Source: DATCKG01 sp036562385 (GTDB taxonomy: Bacteria > Bacillota > Sulfobacillia > Symbiobacteriales > Symbiobacteriaceae). Taken from it: a stretch of DNA of 34,856 nt. Below are positions 14,631-23,191 of the stretch, piece by piece. The position numbers and the translations under genes are program-made. Where the stretch lies: assembly GCA_036562385.1 (NCBI GenBank), contig DATCKG010000069.1, positions 1 to 34,856 of the forward strand, read 5' to 3'. The notes below the pieces were generated by a model. The model worked only from the letters and a program-made list of their open reading frames with translations. It searched no databases and was not told the DNA's origin. The first letter of the stretch is position 1, and every line of letters starts with the position of its first letter.

Positions 14631-15584
14631 ATGCACAGTCGTCCCATCCCGCTGCCTGTCCGGGCTACTCTGTTCTACACCGTGGCCCTGCTGCTTCTGA
14701 TCACCGTAGGTGGATACCTGCAGCACCGCTTTCACCTCGCCGGGATCATCCTGGTCCAGGTAGGACTGTTCCTGGGGCTTTCCGCGGTCTTCGGGCTGCT
14801 GCTGGACCAGCGCCCCGCCCGGGAGGTCTTCCGCCTCCGCCGGCTGACGGCGCAGGGTCTCCTCAAGAGTGTGCTGTTGGGGGTACTGGCCTGGGCCCTT
14901 GCCCAGGTGCTGGGCTTGCTGATGCTCGCCCTGCTGGACATGCTGGGGGGCCGCATGCCCCCGCAGTACCAGGAACTGCTGGAGGCGCCCTACCCACTGG
15001 CGCTGCTGGCCGGCGCCCTGGTTCCGGCCATCTGCGAGGAGGCGGCTTTCCGCGGGTACATCCAGACCAGCCTCCGGCCCCTGGGGCCCACGGGAGCAGT
15101 GGTGCTGACAGGCCTGCTGTTCGGCATGATGCACCTGTCGCTGATCCGCCTCCTGCCCCTCACCGTTCTGGGGTTGCTCTTTGCCGCGGCGGCCGAGCGG
15201 TCGGGCTCCCTGCTTCCCAGCATGTGCATGCATTTTGTCAACAACGGAATCGCCCTGACCCTCGCCTTCCTCTTACAGGGGCGCTCCGACAGCCTGCTGG
15301 CTGGTGAGGGAGTACGGGCCACCACATGGCCGGACCTGTTGATTCTCACCCTGGTGGCAGCCGTGCTCAGCGCCGCCGCCTGGGCCGTGGTCCGGAGCCT
15401 GGGCCCCGGGGACGTGGCCGCCGGAACGCGCCCGGCGGAACCCGAACCGTCCGCCCCTGCCCCCAGGCGGGAGCTCATCCGGGCCCGCTACCTCCTCACG
15501 CTGATGCCCCTGCTGCCGGCTTTCCTGATTTACCTCTGGGCCACCGGCAGCGAACTGGCCGCCGCCTTTACTCCGGCGCCGTGA
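14631..15584 (+). CDS. CPBP family intramembrane glutamic endopeptidase
   Basis: The 317-residue membrane protein has about eight hydrophobic spans. It carries the CPBP/Abi (Rce1-like) motifs: EEAAFRG with Glu136, Glu137 and Arg141, the FGMMH motif with His168, and HFVNN with His201 and Asn204. These are the metal-independent glutamate protease residues of the family. GGGAGG lies 7 nt before the ATG. An unstructured Pro/Ala/Glu stretch near residues 265-285 precedes a last membrane span. The gene is divergent from the sigma/anti-sigma pair (114-nt gap), so it could act in releasing the anti-sigma factor. That is inference. Confidence 0.93.
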   Translation: MHSRPIPLPVRATLFYTVALLLLITVGGYLQHRFHLAGIILVQVGLFLGLSAVFGLLLDQRPAREVFRLRRLTAQGLLKSVLLGVLAWALAQVLGLLMLALLDMLGGRMPPQYQELLEAPYPLALLAGALVPAICEEAAFRGYIQTSLRPLGPTGAVVLTGLLFGMMHLSLIRLLPLTVLGLLFAAAAERSGSLLPSMCMHFVNNGIALTLAFLLQGRSDSLLAGEGVRATTWPDLLILTLVAAVLSAAAWAVVRSLGPGDVAAGTRPAEPEPSAPAPRRELIRARYLLTLMPLLPAFLIYLWATGSELAAAFTPAP

Positions 15585-15626
15585 CAAAAACCCCGGCAGC
15601 CGCCGTGCTGCCGGGGTTTTTGTCAC
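15581..15626. terminator. Bidirectional terminator shared by convergent CPBP and Nudix genes
   Basis: A perfect 20-bp inverted repeat (15581-15600 and 15607-15626) has a 6-nt loop and contains AAAAA/TTTTT on both sides, so it terminates in both directions. The CPBP stop (15582-15584) and the Nudix stop (15623-15625) lie symmetrically inside the two arms. Confidence 0.95.
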
Positions 15627-16075
15627 GCCAGGCACCGCAGAATCGTGTGGCCGTCGAAGGCCAGGGCATCCTCCACCTGCTGCCGGAGGCGCGCTGGCAG
15701 TTCCGCCACTGGAACCCAGCGGTACTCGCTGTGTTCGTGGGACAGTTGGATGGACCCGCCCACGATGGAGCAGCGGAAAATGGCCACGTAGGTACTGGTC
15801 TTGGTGTCATAATACATCCCCGTCAGCGCTTCCACCGCGACCGTCACGCCCAGTTCCTCCCGACACTCCCGGATCACCGCGGCATCCAGGTTCTCGCGCC
15901 GGTTCAGGCCGCCTCCCGGCAGGGACCAGCTTCCCGCGTACCGGGAACGCAGCAGGAGGACCCGGCCTTGCTCATCCTGGATAACGGCGTGTGCAGCCAG
16001 CTTGCGGGGATTCATCTTCAAAGCCAGATCATAGGCGACTTGCACCAGGGAAAACCACAGTTGCCGCAAACGCAT
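15623..16075 (-). CDS. Nudix hydrolase
   Basis: The 150-residue product has a complete Nudix box G-x5-E-x7-RE-x-REELG in GGLNRRENLDAAVIRECREE (about residues 53-73), flanked by SWSLPGGG. The substrate class is not evident. It may be a nucleoside di/triphosphate derivative. The ATG at 16075 is chosen because AAAGGG lies 8 nt upstream and the fold begins soon after. A longer frame to 16213 adds low-complexity residues with no homology. It has an N-terminal hydrophobic helix (LWFSLVQVAYDLAL), unusual for a soluble Nudix enzyme. Confidence 0.9.
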   Translation of the reverse strand: MRLRQLWFSLVQVAYDLALKMNPRKLAAHAVIQDEQGRVLLLRSRYAGSWSLPGGGLNRRENLDAAVIRECREELGVTVAVEALTGMYYDTKTSTYVAIFRCSIVGGSIQLSHEHSEYRWVPVAELPARLRQQVEDALAFDGHTILRCLA

Positions 16076-16269
16076 ACCTGCATCCCTTTCCGGAGGCGGG
16101 AGCCGCAGCCTCCCGCCGTGTGATGGTACCGCCTGGGAAATGCATCGCACCACTCCTGAAGTAACAACGGTCCGCCGTGCGAATTGGTTATGCTGCGAAC
16201 GAGCCGCCGACACCTACGTCACACCCCACCCGCACGTACCATAGGATACCGCGGAGGTGCCGAAAAAGC

Positions 16270-16602
16270 ATGCCTCATCAGTTTCGGCAGAAGGTTGAAC
16301 CCATCGTACGCCACGGCCTCCGGGAGCTGCGGGCAGGCGCGCCGGTGGACCATGTGCTCCGGGAAGTGGCCCTCATGGCCGCCCTGGTGGGTACCGGCCT
16401 GTCGGCTTCCGAGGCGATCCGGGCCGTAGAGCGCGCGGAGCCGCAGCTGCTGGGATTGCCCCGGGGCGAGGAATGGGAAGGGTGGCACTGGAGCCCGCCC
16501 TCCCCGCTGCCCCTGAGACCGGTACCCATGCCTGGCTGGCCCTTTGGCAAAGGATCACAGGTACCTACGGGGCCATGGGGCATGGGCAAGATGGGCGGAT
16601 GA
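16270..16602 (+). CDS. Small hypothetical protein, helical N-terminus and Pro/Gly/Trp-rich tail
   Basis: I do not recognise this 110-residue protein. Residues 1-60 look helical and amphipathic (EPIVRHGLRELRAGAPVDHVL, then ALVGTGLSASEAIRAVERAE). Residues 65-110 are rich in Pro, Gly, Trp and Met (WEGWHWSPPSPLPLRPVP, GPWGMGKMGG). GGAGGTG lies about 11 nt before the ATG and a good terminator follows 25 nt after the stop, which supports a real gene. It is not part of the leucine operon, which has its own promoter downstream. Confidence 0.6.
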   Translation: MPHQFRQKVEPIVRHGLRELRAGAPVDHVLREVALMAALVGTGLSASEAIRAVERAEPQLLGLPRGEEWEGWHWSPPSPLPLRPVPMPGWPFGKGSQVPTGPWGMGKMGG

Positions 16603-16626
16603 AACCGGGAAGATCGGGTGCTTACC

Positions 16627-16659
16627 GCGCAGGGCGCTGGATGTTGCCCTGCGCCTTTT
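16627..16659 (+). terminator. Terminator after the small hypothetical gene
   Basis: GCGCAGGGC (16627-16635) pairs with GCCCTGCGC (16646-16654), followed by CTTTTG. It insulates the leucine operon promoter downstream. Confidence 0.85.
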
Positions 16660-16700
16660 GTGCTGCAAGCAAGAACTCTGGCTGATTTCCCGGAAGCCTA

Positions 16701-16729
16701 TTGACACCGATTTTCATCGCTGGTACGAT
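16701..16729 (+). promoter_or_regulatory. Strong sigma-A-type promoter of the leucine operon
   Basis: TTGACA (16701-16706) and TACGAT (16724-16729) are spaced by exactly 17 nt, giving a predicted start near 16736, just upstream of the T-box. Confidence 0.88.
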
Positions 16730-16739
16730 AGTCGACAAA

Positions 16740-17056
16740 AATCCAGGCCGCACCTCATGCGGCCGCTACAGGCGATGAAGGGGCCAGTAGGACCCGCCTG
16801 GCGCGCCTCCAGAGAGCCGGGGGTTGGTGGAACCCGGTGCCGCAGGCGAACCCCGAACTCACCCCGGAGCTGTCCTTCTGAACCCCGTGGATGTCCACGG
16901 GCTCAGGAAGGGCCGGTGGGAGGCCGTTACCCCTCCGGCGCCCCAGCATTGGGTGCGCCCCTGAGGCCGGTGATCTCACCGGCGAAGTAGGGTGGTACCG
17001 CGGCGATTCCACCGCCCCTACCGGAGCATGGCTCCGGTAGGGGCGGTCGTTCATTT
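16740..17056 (+). promoter_or_regulatory. T-box leader, leucine specific (CUC specifier)
   Basis: The leader shows a Stem I with GATGAAGG near 16775 and the distal AGAGAGCCGGGGGTT/AACCCGGTG region. Specifier CTC lies at 16858-16860 in GAACTCACC. The T-box proper AGGGTGGTACCGCG is at 16989-17002, whose TGGT can pair with an ACCA tRNA end. A 16-bp terminator stem follows (17012-17027 with 17031-17046, 3-nt loop), with TCGTTCATTT after it. In the known family, uncharged tRNA-Leu stabilises the antiterminator and switches on leuACDB. Confidence 0.95.
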
Positions 17057-17093
17057 GGGTTACTTGCCAGCATCCCAGGGGAGGGAATTGGGA

Positions 17094-18668
17094 ATGTCCA
17101 AGCGCATCGCCATTTTTGACACGACCCTGCGCGATGGCGAGCAGGCGCCGGGCTTCAGCATGACGGCAGACGAGAAGCTGCAGATCGCCCGCCAGCTGGC
17201 CCGGCTGGGCGTGGACGTGATTGAGGCCGGTTTTGCCGCCTCGTCCCCCGGTGATTTTGCCTCCGTTCAGCAGATTGCCCGGGAAGTCCGGGGCCCGGTG
17301 ATCGCGAGCCTGGCCCGGGCCAACAAGAAGGACATCGAAGCCGCTGCGGAGGCCCTCAAGCATGCGGAGCGTCCCCGGATCCACACGTTCATCGCCACCT
17401 CACCCATCCACATGGAGAAGAAGCTCAAGATGACCCCGGAGCAGGTGGTGGAGCGGGTGCGCGAGATGGTCGCCTACGCCGCCTCCTTTGGCATGGAGGT
17501 GGAGTTCAGTGCCGAGGACGCCACCCGGTCGGACTGGCGGTTCCTGGCACAGGTCCTGACCGTGGCGGCCCAGGCGGGCGCCCGGGTGCTGAACGTGCCC
17601 GACACCACAGGCTACATCACCCCGAAGGAGATGTACGACCTGTTCCGGTACCTCATGGAGCATGTGGAGGCTCCCGGTGAGGTGATCTTCTCCTGCCACA
17701 ACCACAACGACCTGGGGCTGGCCACCGCCAACACTCTGGCGGCTATTGAGGCGGGAGTCGGACAGGTAGAAGGCACCATCAACGGCATCGGTGAGCGGGC
17801 CGGCAACGTGGCCATCGAGGAGGTGGTCATGGCCCTGCACACCCGGCGGGATGTATACCCGTACGTGACGGGCATCAACACCCGGGAGATCTACCGCACC
17901 TCCCGCCTGCTGCAGGCCGTCACCGGCGTCGCGGTGCAGCCCAACAAGGCCATCGTCGGCGCCAACGCCTTCGCCCACGAGGCCGGCATCCACCAGGATG
18001 GCGTGCTGAAAGACCGCACCACCTACGAGATCATGCGGCCGGAGGATGTGGGGGTGCCGGAAAGCTGCCTGGTGCTGGGGAAGCACTCCGGGCGGCACGC
18101 GTTCCGGGACCGGCTGCAGCATCTCGGCTACCAGCTCTCCGAGGAGGAGCTGGACCGGGCCTTTGCCCGCTTCAAGGAGCTGGCCGACCGCAAGAAGTAC
18201 GTCACCGACGAGGACCTGGAGGCCCTGGCCGTGGACGCCGGGCAGCGGGGTCCCCGGGAGCCGGTGCGGCTGGTCTCCTTCCAGGTGGTGACCGGTACCA
18301 ACACCCTGCCCACCGCCACCGTGCAGGTGGAGAAGGAGGGCGAGGCCAGGCAGGAGGCCGCCTCCGGCGACGGGCCCGTGGAGGCCCTGTACCAGGCCAT
18401 TGACCGGGCCATCGGCTTTGACGGGCACCTGGTCCGCTACCAGCTCAAGGGCGTCACCGGCGGCCAGGACGCCCTGGGTGAAGTGGTGGTCCGGGTGGTC
18501 TCTGGCGACCGCATCGCCACCGGCCGGGGGGCCAGCACGGACGTGCTGGAGGCGTCCGCCCGGGCATACGTGGCAGCGGTGAACAAGCTGCTCACGGGCC
18601 GGGGCACGCCGGTTCCTGCTGACATGCAGCAAGATCCGCTTTGGCTGCAGCGCGCATACGGAGACTAG
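17094..18668 (+). CDS. leuA: 2-isopropylmalate synthase
   Basis: LeuA condenses 2-ketoisovalerate with acetyl-CoA, the committed step of leucine synthesis, and is normally feedback-inhibited by leucine. The 524-residue product has DTTLRDGEQ (9-17), the metal-binding HNHND (202-206), GERAGN, and a C-terminal LeuA dimer/regulatory domain from about residue 385. The C-terminal domain implies that allosteric leucine control is kept. The ATG at 17094 has GGAGGG about 9 nt upstream. The frame is open further upstream, but only into the T-box terminator. It is first in leuACDB. Confidence 0.98.
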   Translation: MSKRIAIFDTTLRDGEQAPGFSMTADEKLQIARQLARLGVDVIEAGFAASSPGDFASVQQIAREVRGPVIASLARANKKDIEAAAEALKHAERPRIHTFIATSPIHMEKKLKMTPEQVVERVREMVAYAASFGMEVEFSAEDATRSDWRFLAQVLTVAAQAGARVLNVPDTTGYITPKEMYDLFRYLMEHVEAPGEVIFSCHNHNDLGLATANTLAAIEAGVGQVEGTINGIGERAGNVAIEEVVMALHTRRDVYPYVTGINTREIYRTSRLLQAVTGVAVQPNKAIVGANAFAHEAGIHQDGVLKDRTTYEIMRPEDVGVPESCLVLGKHSGRHAFRDRLQHLGYQLSEEELDRAFARFKELADRKKYVTDEDLEALAVDAGQRGPREPVRLVSFQVVTGTNTLPTATVQVEKEGEARQEAASGDGPVEALYQAIDRAIGFDGHLVRYQLKGVTGGQDALGEVVVRVVSGDRIATGRGASTDVLEASARAYVAAVNKLLTGRGTPVPADMQQDPLWLQRAYGD

Positions 18669-18681
18669 GAGGGTTGAGCAG

Positions 18682-20085
18682 ATGAAACCCAAGACAATGT
18701 TCGAGAAGATCTGGGAAAACCATGTCGTATTGCAGGAAGAGGGCAAACCCGCAATTCTTTACATCGATCTGCACCTGGTCCATGAGGTGACCTCACCGCA
18801 AGCCTTCGAGGGCCTGCGGTTGAAGGGGCGCCGGGTGCGGCGGCCGGACCGGACCGTGGCCACGGTGGACCACAACGTGCCCACCTGGAGCCGGGACCTG
18901 CCCATCACCGATGAGATCTCCAAGAAGCAGATCGATACTCTGCGCCGCAACTGCCAGGAGTTCGGTATCACCTTCTACGACCTGACGAGCCCCCATCAGG
19001 GCATCGTCCACGTCATCGGTCCGGAACTGGGCTATACCCAGCCCGGCATGACCATCGTCTGCGGCGACTCCCACACCAGCACCCACGGTGCCTTCGGCGC
19101 CCTGGCCTTCGGCATCGGCACATCCGAGGTGGAGCACGTCCTGGCCACCCAGACGCTGCTGCAGCACAAGCCCAAGACCATGGAGATCCGGGTGGAGGGC
19201 AAGCTGCCCCGGGGCGTCAGCGCCAAGGACATCATCCTGGCGGTCATCGGCCGCATCGGCACCGACGGCGCCACCGGCTACGTCATCGAGTACACCGGTG
19301 AGGCGATCCGCTCTCTCTCCATGGAAGGCCGCATGACCATCTGCAACATGTCCATCGAGGCCGGCGCCAGGGCCGGCATGGTGGCGCCGGACGACACCAC
19401 CTTTGCCTACCTCGAGGGACGGCCCTTCGCTCCGAAAGGCGCCCTCTGGGAGCAGGCCCTGGACGACTGGCGCAAGCTGCCCACCGATCCCGGTGCCACC
19501 TATGACCGGGTGGAGGTGTTCGACGCTTCCACGCTGGTTCCGCACGTCACCTGGGGAACCAGCCCGGGCATGGTGGTCCCGGTCACGGGCTGTGTGCCCG
19601 ATCCCGATGAGTTCGAAGATCCGGCCGACCGCAAGGCCGCGCAGCGGGCCCTGGAGTACATGGGTCTCAAGCCCGGCACCCCGATCCAGGAGATCAAGAT
19701 CGACCGGGTCTTCATCGGCTCCTGCACCAACGGCCGGCTGGAGGACCTGCGGGCGGCCGCCGAGATCGTCAAGGGCAAGAAGGTGGCCGACGGCGTCTAC
19801 GCCATGGTGGTCCCCGGATCCACGTGGGTGAAGGCGCAGGCCGAGAAGGAAGGGCTCGACAAGATCTTCAAGGAAGCCGGGTTTGACTGGCGGGAAGCCG
19901 GCTGCAGCATGTGCCTCGGCATGAACCCCGACATCCTCAAGCCCGGGGAGCGGTGCGCCAGCACCAGCAACCGCAACTTCGAGGGGCGTCAGGGCAAGGG
20001 CGGCCGCACCCACCTGGTCAGCCCGCAGATGGCTGCGGCGGCGGCCATTGCCGGCCATTTCGTCGATGTCCGGGAGTGGCAGTAA
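18682..20085 (+). CDS. leuC: 3-isopropylmalate dehydratase large subunit
   Basis: LeuC with LeuD isomerises 2-isopropylmalate to 3-isopropylmalate through an aconitase-type [4Fe-4S] cluster. The 467 residues contain GDSHTSTHGAFG (128-139). The three cluster cysteines are Cys348 (GSCTNGR), Cys408 and Cys411 (CSMCLG). Length and architecture are those of the long, enterobacterial-type LeuC, not the short archaeal-type 420-residue form. AGGAGGG precedes the ATG. It follows leuA by 13 nt. Confidence 0.98.
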   Translation: MKPKTMFEKIWENHVVLQEEGKPAILYIDLHLVHEVTSPQAFEGLRLKGRRVRRPDRTVATVDHNVPTWSRDLPITDEISKKQIDTLRRNCQEFGITFYDLTSPHQGIVHVIGPELGYTQPGMTIVCGDSHTSTHGAFGALAFGIGTSEVEHVLATQTLLQHKPKTMEIRVEGKLPRGVSAKDIILAVIGRIGTDGATGYVIEYTGEAIRSLSMEGRMTICNMSIEAGARAGMVAPDDTTFAYLEGRPFAPKGALWEQALDDWRKLPTDPGATYDRVEVFDASTLVPHVTWGTSPGMVVPVTGCVPDPDEFEDPADRKAAQRALEYMGLKPGTPIQEIKIDRVFIGSCTNGRLEDLRAAAEIVKGKKVADGVYAMVVPGSTWVKAQAEKEGLDKIFKEAGFDWREAGCSMCLGMNPDILKPGERCASTSNRNFEGRQGKGGRTHLVSPQMAAAAAIAGHFVDVREWQ

Positions 20086-20103
20086 CAGGGGAGGTCTCTG
20101 CAG

Positions 20104-20703
20104 ATGGAACCGTTTGTGAAACATACCGGCCTGGTGGTCCCCATGGACCGGACCAACGTGGATACAGACCAGATCATGCCGAAGCAGTTCCTGAAGCGTA
20201 TTGAGCGGACGGGGTTTGGCCAGTTCATCTTCTACGACTGGCGGTATCTGCCCGACGGCAGCCCCAATCCCGACTTTGAACTGAACAAGCCCCAGTACCA
20301 GGGCGCCACCATCCTGGTGGCCGGGAAGAACTTCGGGTGCGGCTCCAGCCGGGAGCACGCACCCTGGGGCCTGGCCGACTACGGCTTCCGGGTGATCATC
20401 GCCCCGTCCTTTGCCGATATTTTCTACAATAACTGCTTTAAGAACTTTATGCTGCCTGTGGTACTCCCTGAGGAGCAGGTGCGGGAACTGATGAAGCGGG
20501 CCCAGGAGATCCGCGGCTATCAGCTCACCGTGGACCTGGCCAATCAGACCGTCCAGGATGAACACGGGTTCAGCGCCACCTTTGAGATCGATCCGTTCCG
20601 CAAGTACTGCCTCATGAACGGCCTGGATGATATCGGGCTGACGCTGCAGCATCTGGATGCCATCGAGGCGTATGAAGCCCGTCAGCCCGCATACCGGCGC
20701 TAA
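20104..20703 (+). CDS. leuD: 3-isopropylmalate dehydratase small subunit
   Basis: LeuD is the swivelling-domain partner of LeuC. The 199-residue protein has the N-terminal NVDTDQIMP and the substrate-binding GKNFGCGSSREHAPWGL (about 74-90), then the FADIFYNNCFKNFMLPV segment. Its length matches the long-type LeuD of about 200 residues, consistent with the paired LeuC type. GGGGAGGT lies upstream of the ATG, 18 nt after leuC. Confidence 0.97.
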   Translation: MEPFVKHTGLVVPMDRTNVDTDQIMPKQFLKRIERTGFGQFIFYDWRYLPDGSPNPDFELNKPQYQGATILVAGKNFGCGSSREHAPWGLADYGFRVIIAPSFADIFYNNCFKNFMLPVVLPEEQVRELMKRAQEIRGYQLTVDLANQTVQDEHGFSATFEIDPFRKYCLMNGLDDIGLTLQHLDAIEAYEARQPAYRR

Positions 20704-20730
20704 TTTCCGAAGGAGGCAGGAAACCGGATC

Positions 20731-21801
20731 ATGTACAAGATCGCTGTCTTTCCCGGTGATGGCATCGGCCCTGAGGTGATGGCCGAGGCCGTCAAGGTGC
20801 TGAAGGCCGTGGAGGCCCGCTTCGGACTGCGGTTTGAACTACAGGAGGGACTGGTGGGCGGCACCGCGTACGATCGGGTGGGCCATCCGCTGCCGCCGGA
20901 GAGCCTGGAGCTGGCCCGCCAGTCCGATGCGATCCTCTTCGGCGCGGTGGGGGGCGACCAGTGGGATCACCTGCCCCTCCACCTCCGGCCGGAGGCCGCC
21001 ATCTTGGGCCTTCGCAAGGAGCTGCAGCTCTACGCCAACCTGCGGCCCACCAAGACCTATAAAGCGCTGCTCCACCGGTCTCCTCTCCGGCCCGAGATTC
21101 TGGGCGACGGCGTGGACATCATGATCGTCCGGGAGCTGACCGGCGGGCTCTACTTCGGCCAGCCCAAGGGGCAGCAGGTCTGGGAAGGCCAGGAGCGGAC
21201 CGTGGACACCATGGCGTACACCGACGCCGAAATCGAGCGGGTGGCCCGGCTGGCCTTTACCCTGGCCGGCCAGCGCCGGGGCAAGCTCTGCTCGGTGGAC
21301 AAGGCCAACGTGCTGGCCACCAGCCGCCGCTGGCGGGAGGTGGTCACCCGGCTGGCCGCCGAGTATCCCAACGTCCAGCTCACCCACCTGTACGTCGACA
21401 ACTGCGCCATGCAGCTGATCCGTAATCCCGGCCAGTTTGACGTCATCGTCACCGAGAACACCTTCGGCGACATCCTGACCGACGAGGCCGCGGTGATTCC
21501 GGGCTCCATCGGCATGCTGCCCAGCGCCAGCGTCGGCGCCGGCGGACTTGCCCTCTATGAGCCCATCCACGGCACCGCCCCGGACATCGCCGGGCAGGGC
21601 AAGGCCAATCCCCTGGCCACCATCCTCTGCGTGGCGATGATGCTCCGCATCAGCTTCCACCAGGAAGCGGCCGCCAAGGCCGTGGAGGATGCCGTCGAGA
21701 AGGTGTTGGAGCAGGGCTACCGGACCGCTGACCTGGCCGAGCCCGGCCTACCGGTGGTCAGCACCAGCCAGATGGGCGACCTGGTGGCCGAGGCCATCTA
21801 G
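20731..21801 (+). CDS. leuB: 3-isopropylmalate dehydrogenase
   Basis: LeuB oxidatively decarboxylates 3-isopropylmalate with NAD+ to give 2-ketoisocaproate. The 356-residue product has the N-terminal PGDGIGPEV, RELTGGLYFG, DNCAMQL and the ENTFGDILTDEAAVIPGSIG segment with metal-binding aspartates. GSIGMLPSAS and HGTAPDIAGQGKANP follow. AAGGAGG is upstream. It is the last gene of the operon and is followed by a strong terminator. Leucine itself needs a transaminase encoded elsewhere. Confidence 0.98.
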   Translation: MYKIAVFPGDGIGPEVMAEAVKVLKAVEARFGLRFELQEGLVGGTAYDRVGHPLPPESLELARQSDAILFGAVGGDQWDHLPLHLRPEAAILGLRKELQLYANLRPTKTYKALLHRSPLRPEILGDGVDIMIVRELTGGLYFGQPKGQQVWEGQERTVDTMAYTDAEIERVARLAFTLAGQRRGKLCSVDKANVLATSRRWREVVTRLAAEYPNVQLTHLYVDNCAMQLIRNPGQFDVIVTENTFGDILTDEAAVIPGSIGMLPSASVGAGGLALYEPIHGTAPDIAGQGKANPLATILCVAMMLRISFHQEAAAKAVEDAVEKVLEQGYRTADLAEPGLPVVSTSQMGDLVAEAI

Positions 21802-21811
21802 CGGCATCAAG

Positions 21812-21850
21812 AAAGCGCACCGTTTCCCGCCACGGGAAACGGTGCGCTTT
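21812..21850. terminator. Bidirectional terminator between leuB and the HAD gene
   Basis: A perfect 17-bp stem (21812-21828 with 21834-21850) has a 5-nt loop and ends in TTTTC on the plus strand and CTTTC on the minus strand. It serves the convergent leuB and HAD genes. Confidence 0.93.
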
Positions 21851-21866
21851 TCTGATCTCGTGCTGA

Positions 21867-22667
21867 TTAGCCGCACAGCCCCATCCGCTTCAGGGCTTCG
21901 GCCACCCCCTCGCCGGCACCGGCAGAGGTCACATAGGTCGCCGCCCGGCGTACGGGCTCCGGCGCGTGGGCCATGGCAAAGCTGGTCCCCGCCCAGGTGA
22001 GCATGGGCAAGTCGTTCATCTCATCCCCCATGGCCAGCACCTCCTCCCGCTTCACCCCCAGGATCCGGGCCACCGCCTCCAGACCGGTGGCCTTGGAGAC
22101 CCGGCTGTTGAACACCTCCAGGTAGGTGGGCCAGGACTGGGTCACCGTCACCCCCGGACCCAGCAGTTCCCGCACCTCGCCGGCGATGGCGGCGATGGTG
22201 GCCGGTTTCTCGATGATCAGGAGTTTGGTCAGCGGCTGCTGCATCCACAGAAAAAGCGATCCCACCGGGTGGGCTTCCACCCTGCAGGCGCTCACGTATT
22301 CCTGCGTCTGCGGCACAATTTCGGGGACATACAGTTCGTCGTCCACGTAAGCCTGCAGGTACAGCCCGCGTGCCTCACAGTAGGCTGCCAGCGCCTTCCC
22401 GGTCTCCAGTGGGACCGGCTCGTGGTAAATGACGCGCCCGGAGGGGTACTCCCGCACCATGGCGCCGTTGTACGTCACCAGGAGAACCTGGTCCAGGCCC
22501 AGCTCCCGGGCCAGGTACACGGTCGATTGATACATCCGGCCCGTCACCAGGGTAAACTGCACCCCGCGGGCCTTGGCCTCGGCGATGGCCTCCCTGGTGA
22601 CCGCCGGGATCTCCAGATTGTAATCCAACAGGGTACCATCTACATCCAGCGCTACCAGCTTGATCAC
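21867..22667 (-). CDS. Cof-type HAD-IIB family phosphatase
   Basis: The 266-residue protein has motif I DVDGTLL (8-14), motif II LVTGR (40-44), a conserved lysine region (TKLLIIEK) and motif IV GDEMNDLPML, all typical of Cof-like sugar-phosphate or flavin-precursor phosphatases. The cap is of the C2B type. The substrate cannot be told. The GTG start (22667) lies one base after the stop of the preceding membrane protein gene, with AAGGA upstream, so translation is probably coupled. No relation to leucine synthesis is implied by its convergent position. Confidence 0.93.
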   Translation of the reverse strand: MIKLVALDVDGTLLDYNLEIPAVTREAIAEAKARGVQFTLVTGRMYQSTVYLARELGLDQVLLVTYNGAMVREYPSGRVIYHEPVPLETGKALAAYCEARGLYLQAYVDDELYVPEIVPQTQEYVSACRVEAHPVGSLFLWMQQPLTKLLIIEKPATIAAIAGEVRELLGPGVTVTQSWPTYLEVFNSRVSKATGLEAVARILGVKREEVLAMGDEMNDLPMLTWAGTSFAMAHAPEPVRRAATYVTSAGAGEGVAEALKRMGLCG

Positions 22668-22668
22668 A

Positions 22669-23034
22669 TCAATCTTCCTTTTTATTAAACAGAGTGTTTA
22701 ACAACCCGCTCACCACTGCGTAGAGCAGCGAAACCACCACGGCGTTGCCAAAGCTGCCGACGTGAAAACCGGTGACCAGCGCAGACGTCAGCAGCATCAT
22801 CAAGGCGTTGATCACCAACGTGAAGAGGCCAAATGTCAGGCAAGTGACCGGCAGCGTCAGCCACATCAGCAACGGGCGGACCGTCATGTTGAGCAGGGTG
22901 AGAATCAGCACCGCCACGATGGCGGCCTCGAAGCTCTCCACCCGGAATCCGGGAAGGATCCCCAACTGGGGAGCGATGTAGGCGATGGCCAGCAGGCTCA
23001 GGGCATTGAGCAGCCAGCGCACCAACCATCTCAC
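22669..23034 (-). CDS. YvlD/phage-holin-4-2 family small membrane protein
   Basis: The 121-residue protein consists of four hydrophobic helices with the PF04020-type pattern (LLNALSLLAIAYIAPQL, LILTLLNMTVRPLLMWLTLP, LFTLVINALMMLLTSAL, VVSLLYAVVSGLLNTLF). In Bacillus a family member (YvlD) sits in an envelope-stress operon. Despite the family name these are chromosomal proteins, not lysis proteins. The GTG at 23034 is preferred, with AGAGGCC directly upstream. A longer frame to 23169 would add 45 highly charged residues. Confidence 0.85.
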   Translation of the reverse strand: MRWLVRWLLNALSLLAIAYIAPQLGILPGFRVESFEAAIVAVLILTLLNMTVRPLLMWLTLPVTCLTFGLFTLVINALMMLLTSALVTGFHVGSFGNAVVVSLLYAVVSGLLNTLFNKKED

Positions 23035-23191
23035 GGCCTCTCCCTCCCGTCTGCCCTGCCTGACCTGTGGGCGCTCCTGCCCCTCAGCCGGGTCCCCATC
23101 ATTTCGTCCCATCACCTCTCTGCCAGTCCCCTGCCTGCCCCTTTTCCGTACTACCGGGCGCCTCCCCAAAAGTCAAGAGGCTTTCCCCCGA

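Noticed and set aside
16119..16140. TGGTACCGC resembling a T-box antiterminator upstream of the small hypothetical gene
   Set aside because: No Stem I, no specifier and no terminator accompany it. The real T-box motif is at 16989.
22669..23169. Longer 166-codon version of the YvlD-type gene
   Set aside because: The extra 45 residues are all charged and unlike the family. The GTG at 23034 has its own ribosome-binding site.
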